NCBI GenBank assembly: GCA_942492055.1
Contig: CALODP010000001.1
Span: 124,001 to 188,000 of the forward strand
Direction: 5' to 3'
DNA: 64,000 nucleotides
Source of the DNA: CALODP01 sp942492055
GTDB lineage: Bacteria > Bacteroidota > Ignavibacteria > Ignavibacteriales > Melioribacteraceae
Below the pieces are notes generated by a model. That model was not told the origin of the DNA, made no database searches, and saw only the letters and a list, made by a program, of their open reading frames with translations. Shown piece after piece: positions 52,694 to 60,601 of this stretch. The translations under genes and the position numbers were made by a program. Every line of letters starts with the position of its first letter. Position 1 is the stretch's first letter.

Positions 52694-53806
52694 TCACTTT
52701 GTTAGTAGTTTTTCTACTGTTTCTTCGCTTCTTACAAATTCTTCGAATGGAATATCCAGAAAGTTGACATTATCTGAGAGTGACTTGTATTTCAATTTTA
52801 AGGTGTCACTTTTTTTTGGATTTATAACTATTATTTCTGCGTCGTGTGTAATATGTTTTTTTACAAGAGCTCTTATATGTACATCCGGATCTGAAAGAGA
52901 ATATCCGACAAAGACTATTTTCTTTGCATTTCTAAGCTCACGCGCCGATTCCGCAAATAATTGCGATATAATCGGATGATTTAAATGCTTCGTATATGAC
53001 GGAGGCATAATAAGTGTCTCGAATTCCGTTCCATCCTGCGGACAGATATAATGATATTTTTCATTTTCGGGATAAGTATAGCCCCAGAATTTTCCACTAT
53101 TAAGATCAATCTCTTTATCCCAAGGAGTTAATAGAACTTGATTACAGCAATTACAATACTTCCAATTTAAGCTCCCATGTAGCTTTATGATTTTATAGGC
53201 TGTTAACTCTTTTCCTGTTTCGAAAGGAACTCCCCTTTTTGGATCGATCCAGAAATTAAAGTTTCTTAATTCCTCTCTGGCTTCGTAATTCATAAAATGG
53301 ATACAATAATCGATATAAGCTCCCTTTTGGTATATTTTATCGAATGCCTGCTCCAGAAGAGTGTCATAATTGAATGATATTACCGATACGTTTTTATTGA
53401 ATTTATTAATTACATCCCAAAACAGATGATATACTTTGCTTTTCGTGTCACTTTTAACGTTCACAACATAATGAATCAACATTATCAAGTATTCTCGCAA
53501 ATCACGTAGGTAAGTACTGGTATATTTCTTATTTAGGCTTTCGTTTTGTAGAATAAAGTAATCCAAAAAACCAAATACCAACTCAAGTTTTGGATATAAG
53601 TTCTCTTCCCGATTAACCGAAAAATTGTCCGTAATAAACTCGATTACAGATTTCCCAATTTGAGTTTTCTTTAGCCCTATTTCCGGATCGAGTATTAGAG
53701 GAAGGAGTTGTTTTTGCAGAGGGACATTGTCGGGATAAGAGGCTCCGGCTCCGAGGATAAAAACAACATCCCTTTCGGATGGATATTCCAAATATGTCTT
53801 TTTCAT
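52694..53806 (-). CDS. SIR2-like NAD-binding protein with zinc-finger insert, candidate defence gene
   Basis: 370 aa. Elements in order: FILGAGAS (about 16-23, NAD-binding GAGxS), VISFNYDTLLEQAF (about 142-155, the FNYD loop of SIR2-like effectors), IKLHGSLNW with catalytic-type His210, Cys218/220/221 with Cys255 (YCNCCNQ ... YICPQD) as a probable zinc site, and FVGYSLSDPDVHI (about 299-311). This set is that of the SIR2 domains in antiphage NADases (ThsA, DSR, SIR2-HerA) rather than of protein deacetylases. No partner gene (HerA, Thoeris TIR, Argonaute) is next to it, so a defence role is only inference. AGAGGAAG precedes the start. Confidence 0.8.
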   Translation of the reverse strand: MKKTYLEYPSERDVVFILGAGASYPDNVPLQKQLLPLILDPEIGLKKTQIGKSVIEFITDNFSVNREENLYPKLELVFGFLDYFILQNESLNKKYTSTYLRDLREYLIMLIHYVVNVKSDTKSKVYHLFWDVINKFNKNVSVISFNYDTLLEQAFDKIYQKGAYIDYCIHFMNYEAREELRNFNFWIDPKRGVPFETGKELTAYKIIKLHGSLNWKYCNCCNQVLLTPWDKEIDLNSGKFWGYTYPENEKYHYICPQDGTEFETLIMPPSYTKHLNHPIISQLFAESARELRNAKKIVFVGYSLSDPDVHIRALVKKHITHDAEIIVINPKKSDTLKLKYKSLSDNVNFLDIPFEEFVRSEETVEKLLTK

Positions 53807-53888
53807 TATATTCTTCCTCTGTTTTATGAAATATACTCAAAAACAATTAAGAATATCTGCTCTGAAACCAACATATTAAATCAGATAC

Positions 53889-53920
53889 AAAAATGCCTCT
53901 GAGAATAATCCGCAGAGGCA
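53889..53920 (-). terminator. Terminator of the mnmE-mnmG-rsmG-murQ cluster
   Basis: TGCCTCTG/CAGAGGCA (53894-53901 with 53913-53920), 11-nt loop, followed on the minus strand by TTTTTG. Confidence 0.8.
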
Positions 53921-53943
53921 CATTGTTAATCTATTTTTTAAGC

Positions 53944-54867
53944 TTATTTCTCAATTGCTTTTCTTACAAAACCTTCGGCTTTTTCCAAACGAGCTTGAGC
54001 TTCTTCTTTTGATACATCAGCAAGAATCATTACTAATGCTGTTTTTACATGCTCGCCTGATTTCATCAAATATTCCGCAGCACTATCGTAATCAACACCT
54101 GTTATCATCATTACGATTCTTTTTGATCTTTCTTTCAACTTCTTATTTGTCTGCTGAAGATCGATCATCATATTTTCATATGTTTTCCCCATTCTTACGA
54201 AAGAGGTTGTAGTAAGCATATTCAATACTAATTTCTGTGCCGTACCACTCTTCATTCTTGTTGAACCCATGACTACTTCAGGACCTACAACAGGACAAAT
54301 CGCAACATCAACCCCTTCGATATTAAATGTTTCTCTCGGAGTACAAGTTACATAAAGAGTTTTCGCGCCGATAGCTTTTGCTTTTTGAACCGCGCCGATA
54401 ACGTAAGGGGTTCTACGACTGGCGGCAATACCACAAACAACATCTTTATCCGTTACATTTGCTTCGACAACATCTTTTGCACCGTATTCTTCGTAATCTT
54501 CGGCACCTTCTTGAGCTCTGAACATTGCTTCTCTTCCGCCTGCCATGTAACCGTCAATCATTCCGTAAGGAGCTCCAAAGGTTGGAGGACATTCGGATGC
54601 ATCAACAACACCTAATCTACCACTTGTTCCTGCTCCGAAATAAAGTAATCTACCACCGTTTTTAAGGGCATTTACAATGATTTCTACAGCTTCTTCGATA
54701 TATGGTAATTCTTTTTCAACTGCTAACGGAACTTTCTTATCTTCATTGTTGATAGTTTTCAAAATCTCCGATGCAGACTGCATATCGATATTTACAGAAT
54801 TCGGATTTCTTTGTTCAGTCGCTAAATTACTTATCTCTTCAAAAAGTTTTTTTGTCTCAGCACTCAT
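53944..54867 (-). CDS. murQ: N-acetylmuramic acid 6-phosphate etherase
   Basis: 307 aa, the family length. The SIS-domain signature LLYFGAGTSGRLGVVDASECPPTFG (from about residue 77; GAGTSGR phosphosugar loop) and VVGPEVVMGSTRMKSGTAQKL (from about 196; catalytic-lactate region) identify MurQ. It cleaves the lactyl ether of MurNAc-6-P, giving GlcNAc-6-P in cell-wall recycling. The start codon overlaps the rsmG stop by 4 bp (ATGA), so it is translationally coupled to a tRNA/rRNA modification gene, an unusual partner. No MurP or anhMurNAc kinase is beside it. Confidence 0.93.
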   Translation of the reverse strand: MSAETKKLFEEISNLATEQRNPNSVNIDMQSASEILKTINNEDKKVPLAVEKELPYIEEAVEIIVNALKNGGRLLYFGAGTSGRLGVVDASECPPTFGAPYGMIDGYMAGGREAMFRAQEGAEDYEEYGAKDVVEANVTDKDVVCGIAASRRTPYVIGAVQKAKAIGAKTLYVTCTPRETFNIEGVDVAICPVVGPEVVMGSTRMKSGTAQKLVLNMLTTTSFVRMGKTYENMMIDLQQTNKKLKERSKRIVMMITGVDYDSAAEYLMKSGEHVKTALVMILADVSKEEAQARLEKAEGFVRKAIEK

Positions 54868-55544
54868 TTACTCAATTCCAACATTATTAATTTTTTCTCT
54901 TTTTCGTTTCTTGCGTTTGTCGGTTTATAAGCCAACTCGAAGATGGTCGATTTCTTTATGTAAGATTTGTATTTAATCTTCGCAGTTTGATATTCCTCAT
55001 CCAAATCGCCCCCTTTAATCGTCATGATATAAGCCTTATCTTTGATTAAAGGAATTGCGTATCTGAAAAGTATTATCAGCGGAACCGTACCTCTGCTTAC
55101 AATCAAATCGAAAGTATTTGCGTATTTGTCAATAAACTCTTCGCTTTCTACGCGATAATTCTCAGCAATAACGTTGCTAAGCTTAAGTCCATTAATAAAT
55201 TCATTAACTGAATCAATTTTCTTCGCAATAGAGTCTACCAAGACTCCTCTCATCATCGGATTCATAATTGCCAAAGGAATTCCGGGCAATCCACCACCGG
55301 TTCCAATATCTAAAAAGCGGTTTACTTTCTCCGGAAGGTATTCCGAAATAATAGAAGAGATAAAAATGTGGTTCTCAACTATGTTTTCAACATCTTTTCT
55401 GGAAATTAAATTAACTACCTCATTTTTATTCGCTAACTGGTTAGCGTATCTGGCCAATCTCTCTAATTGGTACTCATCAGGATTGAGGCTATTCTCCCAA
55501 AAATAACTTTTTAGTTCCCTTAAATACTGCTCTTCTCTGTCCAA
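54864..55544 (-). CDS. rsmG: 16S rRNA (guanine-N7-)-methyltransferase (GidB)
   Basis: 226 aa, TTG start at 55544. SAM motif FLDIGTGGGLPGIPLAI (about 77-93), VDSIAKKIDSVNEFI and SRGTVPL match RsmG, which methylates G527 of 16S rRNA. Its place after mnmG fits the conserved gidA-gidB order near bacterial origins. Coupled to murQ by overlap. Confidence 0.93.
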   Translation of the reverse strand: MDREEQYLRELKSYFWENSLNPDEYQLERLARYANQLANKNEVVNLISRKDVENIVENHIFISSIISEYLPEKVNRFLDIGTGGGLPGIPLAIMNPMMRGVLVDSIAKKIDSVNEFINGLKLSNVIAENYRVESEEFIDKYANTFDLIVSRGTVPLIILFRYAIPLIKDKAYIMTIKGGDLDEEYQTAKIKYKSYIKKSTIFELAYKPTNARNEKEKKLIMLELSK

Positions 55545-55563
55545 GAAAAAAACCTCGAAAAAT

Positions 55564-57441
55564 TTAGTTTTTTAAATATACTAATAAAATAGATATATCT
55601 GAAGGGGAAACTCCCGATATTCTTGCCGCTTGCGCTATTGTTCGCGGTTTTATCTTTGCAAGCTTCTCTCTTCCTTCGTTAGATATTTGCTTAATGTTAT
55701 TAAAATCAAAGTTCAACGGAATGCTTACTTCTTCTAACTTCTCTAATTTCTCTACCATTTCATACTGTCTTTGGATATATCCTGCATATTTAATCTCTAT
55801 CTCAACCTGTTCAATCGCAGCTTCGTCTTCTTTAAGTTCCGCAAGTGTCTCGTTTCCGTTCAGAGGTACTTCCGCAAACATATCAGTCAGATATACTTCC
55901 GGACGACGAGTAATTTTCGTTAATGTCTCTACATTCGTTAGCTTAGATGTCCCTATTTTCTCAAAATACTCGTTCATTTCGTCAGGTCTTACTCGTATTT
56001 TGTTGAACACTTCCTTGCTATTCTCTATTAATACTTCTCGCTTTTGCAATTCTTCGTATTCTTCCGGTACAACCAGCCCTAATTCGCATCCGTATTTCAA
56101 CAATCTTCTATCTGCATTATCTTGTCTTAATATTAATCTATGTTCAGCTCGGGAGGTAAACATTCTGTAAGGCTCTTTTGTTGATTTTCCAACCAAATCA
56201 TCGATTAGAACCCCGATATATGCTTCACTTCTTTTCAAAGTAAATTCCGGACGCCCCTGAATCTTGAGTGCAGCGTTTATTCCGGCAATTAATCCCTGTC
56301 CTGCAGCCTCTTCGTAACCTGAAGTACCATTAATTTGTCCCGCAAAATATAAACCTTGCACAAGTTTGGTTTCCAGAGTCAGATCAACTTGATAAGGAGG
56401 GAAAAAGTCGTATTCTACCGCATAACCTGGTCTTGTCATCACAGCGTTTTCCAATCCGGAAATAGAATGTAATGCTTCTTCCTGGATATCCGTTGGCAAA
56501 GAGGTAGAAAATCCGTTCACATAAATGGAATCAGTACTCAACCCTTCCGGCTCCAGAAAAATATGATGTGAGTTTTTATCAGAAAAGCGTACTATCTTAT
56601 CTTCAATTGAAGGACAATATCTTGGGCCAGCCCCTTTTATTTTTCCACCGAATAACGGCGATCTATCAAAACCTTTTCGCAAAATATCGTGCACATTTTC
56701 GTCGGTATGAGTCAAATAGCAGCTTACTTGAGGCAGATATGGGAATTCGGACTTATTCGTTCTTCGGGAAAAGGGTTTAGGATTAATATCTCCCGGCTGC
56801 TCTTTCAACAGATCGTAATTCATAGATCCGGCAGCTAATCGTGGAGGGGTTCCTGTTTTCAAACGTCCTGCTTCAAATCCCATTTTCACAAGAGATTCCG
56901 TTAAACCGTATGAAGCAGCTTCTCCGACTCGTCCTCCTACAAAAGAATCCTCACCGGTGTGCATAAGACCGTTTAGAAAGGTTCCAGCGCAAACAACAAC
57001 GGCTTTACACTTGTATTCCTCCCCTTTTAGCGTCTTAACGCCTACAATCTTTTTCCCTTCTTCGAATACCTCAGTGACCGAATCTTCTAATATTTCCAAA
57101 TTCTTAGTCTCAGAAACAACTCTGACTGCTTCTTCAACGTACAAATCTCTGTCACTTTGGCATCTTCCGGCCCAAACAGCAGGTCCTTTCGATTGATTTA
57201 GAATTCTGAATTGGATTCCGGTTTTATCGGCAATTTGCCCCATTACACCGCCCAAAGCGTCAATTTCGTGCACCAAATGTCCTTTGGCGCTTCCTCCGAT
57301 GGCCGGGTTGCAAGACATCTTGCCAATTCCGTTCTTTTCCATCGTAACCAGTGCAACCGAACATCCAAGTTTTGCGGCAGCTACAGACGCTTCTATACCG
57401 GCATGACCACCGCCGACAACAACTACATCAAACTCTTTCAT
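55564..57441 (-). CDS. mnmG: tRNA uridine-5-carboxymethylaminomethyl modification enzyme, FAD subunit
   Basis: 625 aa, family length. FAD dinucleotide loop VVVGGGHAGIEASVAAAKLG (about 6-25), the conserved MSCNPAIGGSAKGHLVHEIDALGG (from about 43) and the C-terminal helical ISNEGREKLAKIKPRTIAQAARISGVSPSDI (about 585-615). With MnmE it makes cmnm5U34 in tRNA. A TATTCCACGTGAAACT parS-like site lies just upstream, between mnmG and mnmE. Confidence 0.96.
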   Translation of the reverse strand: MKEFDVVVVGGGHAGIEASVAAAKLGCSVALVTMEKNGIGKMSCNPAIGGSAKGHLVHEIDALGGVMGQIADKTGIQFRILNQSKGPAVWAGRCQSDRDLYVEEAVRVVSETKNLEILEDSVTEVFEEGKKIVGVKTLKGEEYKCKAVVVCAGTFLNGLMHTGEDSFVGGRVGEAASYGLTESLVKMGFEAGRLKTGTPPRLAAGSMNYDLLKEQPGDINPKPFSRRTNKSEFPYLPQVSCYLTHTDENVHDILRKGFDRSPLFGGKIKGAGPRYCPSIEDKIVRFSDKNSHHIFLEPEGLSTDSIYVNGFSTSLPTDIQEEALHSISGLENAVMTRPGYAVEYDFFPPYQVDLTLETKLVQGLYFAGQINGTSGYEEAAGQGLIAGINAALKIQGRPEFTLKRSEAYIGVLIDDLVGKSTKEPYRMFTSRAEHRLILRQDNADRRLLKYGCELGLVVPEEYEELQKREVLIENSKEVFNKIRVRPDEMNEYFEKIGTSKLTNVETLTKITRRPEVYLTDMFAEVPLNGNETLAELKEDEAAIEQVEIEIKYAGYIQRQYEMVEKLEKLEEVSIPLNFDFNNIKQISNEGREKLAKIKPRTIAQAARISGVSPSDISILLVYLKN

Positions 57442-57454
57442 TTATTTACCCTTC

Positions 57455-57470
57455 TATTCCACGTGAAACT
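57455..57470. promoter_or_regulatory. parS-like site 1 (weaker)
   Basis: TATTCCACGTGAAACT differs from the ParB consensus TGTTNCACGTGAAACA at two positions. Located in the mnmE-mnmG gap, 14 bp upstream of the mnmG start. Confidence 0.55.
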
Positions 57471-57492
57471 ACTTATTTTCGACTCTATTCAA

Positions 57493-57508
57493 TGTTTCAC
57501 GTGAAACA
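57493..57508. promoter_or_regulatory. parS: parS site 2 (exact consensus)
   Basis: TGTTTCACGTGAAACA, a perfect 16-bp palindrome and exact match to the chromosomal ParB/Spo0J binding consensus; between mnmE and mnmG. Confidence 0.85.
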
Positions 57509-57510
57509 AA

Positions 57511-58878
57511 TCATTTTCCGATACAAAATTGTGAAAATATATTGTTCAGAATATCATCGTTCGTCACCTTTCCGATGATTTCTCCCAAAGCACTCTCCGC
57601 GCTTCTCATATCCACTGAAATATATTCCCCTGACATGCCTAAAGAAACTGTTTCAATAGCCTTTTCCAAAAAATCCTTTGCATTTTTAAGGGAGTTGTAA
57701 TGCCTCAAATTCGAAACTACCGCAGTTTTCTCACTATATGATTTCGATCCAATAGCAGCTTTCTTAAGTGATTCGAATAGTTTATCAATTCCCTCACCTG
57801 TCTTTGCTGAAATTCTCATAGCTTCGTCAGCTATTTTCATATCAGCTATATCTATTTTGTTTACTATGTTTATAATTCTCTCTTTTTCCGTTAAAAGAGT
57901 CAACTCTTCGAATAAATCCTTATCGTATCCGGATAAAACATCATTAATTAGGATAACAACATCAGCATCCCTAACTACTTGCCTACTTCTCTTGACGCCT
58001 TCCTTTTCAATTGTATCTTCGGCAATTCTAATCCCTGCAGTATCATATAATCGATACAAAACTCCGTCAATAGATACATCTTCTCTGATTACATCACGAG
58101 TTGTTCCCGGAATTTCAGAAACGATTGCTCTTGATTCCTTTAGAATGTAGTTCAATAGAGATGATTTGCCAACATTTGGCTTCCCTACCAAAGCAACATT
58201 TACTCCGTCTTTTATTACCTTCCCGAATGAATATGTATCCAATAGCTTGTTGATTTCATTCACCACCCCGTTGATTCGCGTCATTATTTCTTCTGACGGC
58301 AAGAATTCAACATCCTCTTCGGCAAAATCAAGCTCTAATTCGATTAAAGATGAGGCATTCACGAGCATTTGCCTTAGTGAATCCACCTTTTGTGAAAGCA
58401 ATCCGTCAAGTTGATTACGCGCACCCCTTAGAGAAGCCTCGGTTCTGGAATTTATTACATCAGCTACCGCTTCTGCCTGGGCTAGATCCATTTTACCGTT
58501 AAGAAATGCTCTTTTGGTAAATTCTCCCGGCTCGGCAAGTCGAGCTCCGAGGTTTAGCGAAAGCTCTATAATCTTATTCACGATTAACTGGCTGCCATGA
58601 GTGCTAATTTCTACTGAATTTTCTCCGGTATAGGAATGTGGCGCTTTGAAGACAGAAATAAGGACATCATCGATTATTTCACCTTTTTTATCCAATATTT
58701 TACCGTAATGAATCGTATTAGGACGAGAATCCGCAATCTTATGTTTCCCGTGAAACATCTTATCAGTGATTCTAAAAGCTTCCTCACCACTAATTCTAAT
58801 TACTGAAATGGCTCCCTCGCCGGGTGCAGTAGCCAAAGCAATTATCGCATCGTGATTATTAACAATATCCGTAATCAA
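57511..58878 (-). CDS. mnmE: tRNA modification GTPase
   Basis: 455 aa, TTG start at 58878 behind AAGGA. The N-terminal formyl-THF-binding domain, G1 loop VALVGKPNVGKSSLLN (about 228-243), G3 DTAG, G4 NKID and the C-terminal FCIGK (Cys required for activity) are all present. Partner of MnmG in the wobble-uridine modification. Order mnmE-mnmG-rsmG on one strand is the classic origin-proximal set. A parS-like site (58742-58757) is inside its coding sequence. Confidence 0.96.
   Translation of the reverse strand: MITDIVNNHDAIIALATAPGEGAISVIRISGEEAFRITDKMFHGKHKIADSRPNTIHYGKILDKKGEIIDDVLISVFKAPHSYTGENSVEISTHGSQLIVNKIIELSLNLGARLAEPGEFTKRAFLNGKMDLAQAEAVADVINSRTEASLRGARNQLDGLLSQKVDSLRQMLVNASSLIELELDFAEEDVEFLPSEEIMTRINGVVNEINKLLDTYSFGKVIKDGVNVALVGKPNVGKSSLLNYILKESRAIVSEIPGTTRDVIREDVSIDGVLYRLYDTAGIRIAEDTIEKEGVKRSRQVVRDADVVILINDVLSGYDKDLFEELTLLTEKERIINIVNKIDIADMKIADEAMRISAKTGEGIDKLFESLKKAAIGSKSYSEKTAVVSNLRHYNSLKNAKDFLEKAIETVSLGMSGEYISVDMRSAESALGEIIGKVTNDDILNNIFSQFCIGK
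58742..58757. promoter_or_regulatory. parS-like site 3 (inside mnmE)
   Basis: TGTTTCCCGTGAAACA, one mismatch from consensus, within mnmE coding sequence. Short in-gene parS sites are normal near origins. Confidence 0.6.
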
Positions 58879-59020
58879 CTATCCTTCGTCCTAAACAAAA
58901 TCATGGAAAAATAAACGTAAAATCTACTAAAACATAAGCTCATTAACAACTTATATACTCTTTATAACCCTCTATTATAGAATGGTTTAGTGAATATATT
59001 CGACATAACTGAATATATTC

Positions 59021-59036
59021 TGTTTCACGTGAAACA
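59021..59036. promoter_or_regulatory. parS: parS site 4 (exact consensus)
   Basis: TGTTTCACGTGAAACA, exact consensus; in the mnmE-DUF1761 intergenic region. Confidence 0.85.
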
Positions 59037-59161
59037 ACTAGTTGATTCACACCCGATTCCCCATGTATTATTCTTAAGAATACAAACTAAATACTACTTA
59101 CAATATGATAATACATTGGTCATTTCTACTAAATATACCATAATATCTCCAGATAGACATA

Positions 59162-59177
59162 TGTTCCACGTGAAACG
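59162..59177. promoter_or_regulatory. parS site 5
   Basis: TGTTCCACGTGAAACG matches TGTTNCACGTGAAACA except for the last base. Located 81 bp before the DUF1761 gene. A weaker variant, TTTTTCACGTGAAGCC at 60093-60108, lies in the prohibitin-like gene and is not counted. Confidence 0.75.
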
Positions 59178-59257
59178 ATAATAGAAAACCATTAAGGAAC
59201 TATATTCAGACATTTCCCTGTTACAAAAAGAGAACTAAACACTCACGGAGGAAGAAA

Positions 59258-59665
59258 ATGGCTTCAGTCGAAATCAATTATCTGGCAGTGCTGGTTTGCG
59301 GAGTTCTATCTATGGTTACCGGCGGTCTTTGGTACGGTCCCATTCTCGGGAAAGCATGGTTAAAAGCGGTAAATAAATCGGAAGAAGAGTTGATGAAAGA
59401 CTTTAATATGGCGAGAACATATACTCTAGCAGTATTAGGTCATTTCCTACTGGCTTTGATCTTAGCATACCTTTTGGATTTGACACAGGCTACAACAATA
59501 TCGGATGGAATAAGAATAGCTATGACTTTGGGAATCGGGATAGTTTTTTCAACAATGTTCATAAATTCTCTCTTTGAACGAAAAAAACTACTCTTAGTTT
59601 TGATTAACAGCGGATTTCAGACGATAAATCTGATAATATTTTCGATTATTCTAATTTTATGGTAA
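59258..59665 (+). CDS. DUF1761 family small membrane protein
   Basis: 135 aa with GGAGGAAG before the start. Four hydrophobic segments. The N-terminal LAVLVCGVLSMVTGGLWYGPILGKAWL (about 9-35) with the LWYGP...W pattern is characteristic of DUF1761. Function unknown. Its position next to the parS sites is not functionally telling. Confidence 0.85.
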   Translation: MASVEINYLAVLVCGVLSMVTGGLWYGPILGKAWLKAVNKSEEELMKDFNMARTYTLAVLGHFLLALILAYLLDLTQATTISDGIRIAMTLGIGIVFSTMFINSLFERKKLLLVLINSGFQTINLIIFSIILILW

Positions 59666-59666
59666 C

Positions 59667-59696
59667 AAAGATCCCGACTAAACTGTCGGGATCTTT
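59667..59696. terminator. Bidirectional terminator
   Basis: Perfect 12-bp arms AAAGATCCCGAC/GTCGGGATCTTT (59667-59678 with 59685-59696), 6-nt loop, between the convergent DUF1761 and prohibitin-like genes. Confidence 0.85.
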
Positions 59697-59717
59697 AATG
59701 GGTATCTATTAATAACT

Positions 59718-60587
59718 CTAGTCACCGCCAAGAATCAATGGGAGACCATCTTTACCGGAACCGATAACAACGATCTTTGAATTTTGAGAGTTTGCTAACT
59801 TTTCGGTAGCTTCTATTCCCTTCCATTTCAGGAGATTAGTATTAATCCCTTCGGAAACAATTTTCTGGAAGTCGGCAACACCTTGCGCCTCTATTCTCTT
59901 TCTTTCAGCCTCTTGTTCCTCTTTCTTCAAAACGAAGGCCATTCTCTGGCTCTCTTGCTCGGCTTGAAGCTTCTCTTCAATCGATTGAGTTAAACGAGCA
60001 GGCAAATTAATCTGTCTTAGAGGAGCGGATTCTATGTTTATACCATCATCTCCGACTAATTTTTGCAATTCTGTCTTGATTTCACCGGCAAGTTTTTCAC
60101 GTGAAGCCGTATATAAGGATTTTGCTTCGTACCGTGCGGTTACTCCCCTAACAACAGAACGAAACTGAGGACGCAATATTACATCCAAATAGTTTGGTCC
60201 GATTGTTTTGTAAATTATATTAGCTTTTTCAGGATTAATTCTGAAAAGAAGACTAATTTCGAGCTGAACACTCAAACCTTCTTTCGAAGGAACATTCATC
60301 AAATCTTTCAATTCCTGCTTTTTAACGCTAAATTTAATAACATTAGCTATCGGATTAACCAGATTTACACCGGGCTTCAAAGTTTCGTCACTTACATATC
60401 CGAGAAAGTCAACAACACCGACAGTACCGGCAGGAACAACCGTAAAAGTTTGCGAACCAGCGATTAGTAAGGCAATGATTACTGCTAGAATCGCAACAGG
60501 AGCTTCTTGTTTGCGATTATTTTTCTTTAATGCCAGATAGAAAAAGAATCCGACAATTGCGACTAACGTTGTGACAATAAATAACAT
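59718..60587 (-). CDS. Prohibitin/SPFH-domain membrane protein
   Basis: 289 aa with GGAG before the start. A hydrophobic N-terminal anchor (two segments within residues 1-52) is followed by AGTVGVVDFLGYVSDETLKPGVNLVNP (from about 54; the typical prohibitin start), the SPFH domain to about 225 and a coiled coil (SIEEKLQAEQESQRMAFVLKKEEQEAERKRI, about 202-232). These proteins form large ring or basket complexes around membrane proteases (FtsH) or in lipid domains. No FtsH gene is adjacent; the next upstream gene, thymidine phosphorylase, is 14 bp away, so they may be cotranscribed. Confidence 0.88.
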   Translation of the reverse strand: MLFIVTTLVAIVGFFFYLALKKNNRKQEAPVAILAVIIALLIAGSQTFTVVPAGTVGVVDFLGYVSDETLKPGVNLVNPIANVIKFSVKKQELKDLMNVPSKEGLSVQLEISLLFRINPEKANIIYKTIGPNYLDVILRPQFRSVVRGVTARYEAKSLYTASREKLAGEIKTELQKLVGDDGINIESAPLRQINLPARLTQSIEEKLQAEQESQRMAFVLKKEEQEAERKRIEAQGVADFQKIVSEGINTNLLKWKGIEATEKLANSQNSKIVVIGSGKDGLPLILGGD

Positions 60588-60601
60588 TTTCTATACTCCG
60601 T

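Larger units (their letters stand above)
58879..59257. other. AT-rich divergent intergenic region with two parS sites, 379 bp
   Basis: No gene. It separates mnmE (minus) from the DUF1761 gene (plus) and holds parS-like sites at 59021-59036 and 59162-59177. No convincing DnaA box (TTATCCACA) is seen by eye, so the origin is not called here, although the region is AT rich and the parS cluster implies it is within reach. Confidence 0.6.

Noticed and set aside
49348..53806. Defence island around the SIR2-like gene
   Set aside because: Neighbours are marC, GNAT, superoxide reductase, a lipoprotein and DinB; none is a recognised defence gene and no mobility gene is present.
58879..59257. Replication origin (oriC) in the mnmE upstream region
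   Set aside because: AT-rich with parS sites, but no DnaA boxes or dnaA gene seen; parS sites can lie several kb from oriC.
60093..60108. A sixth parS site in the prohibitin-like gene
   Set aside because: Three of 16 positions differ from consensus; too weak to count.
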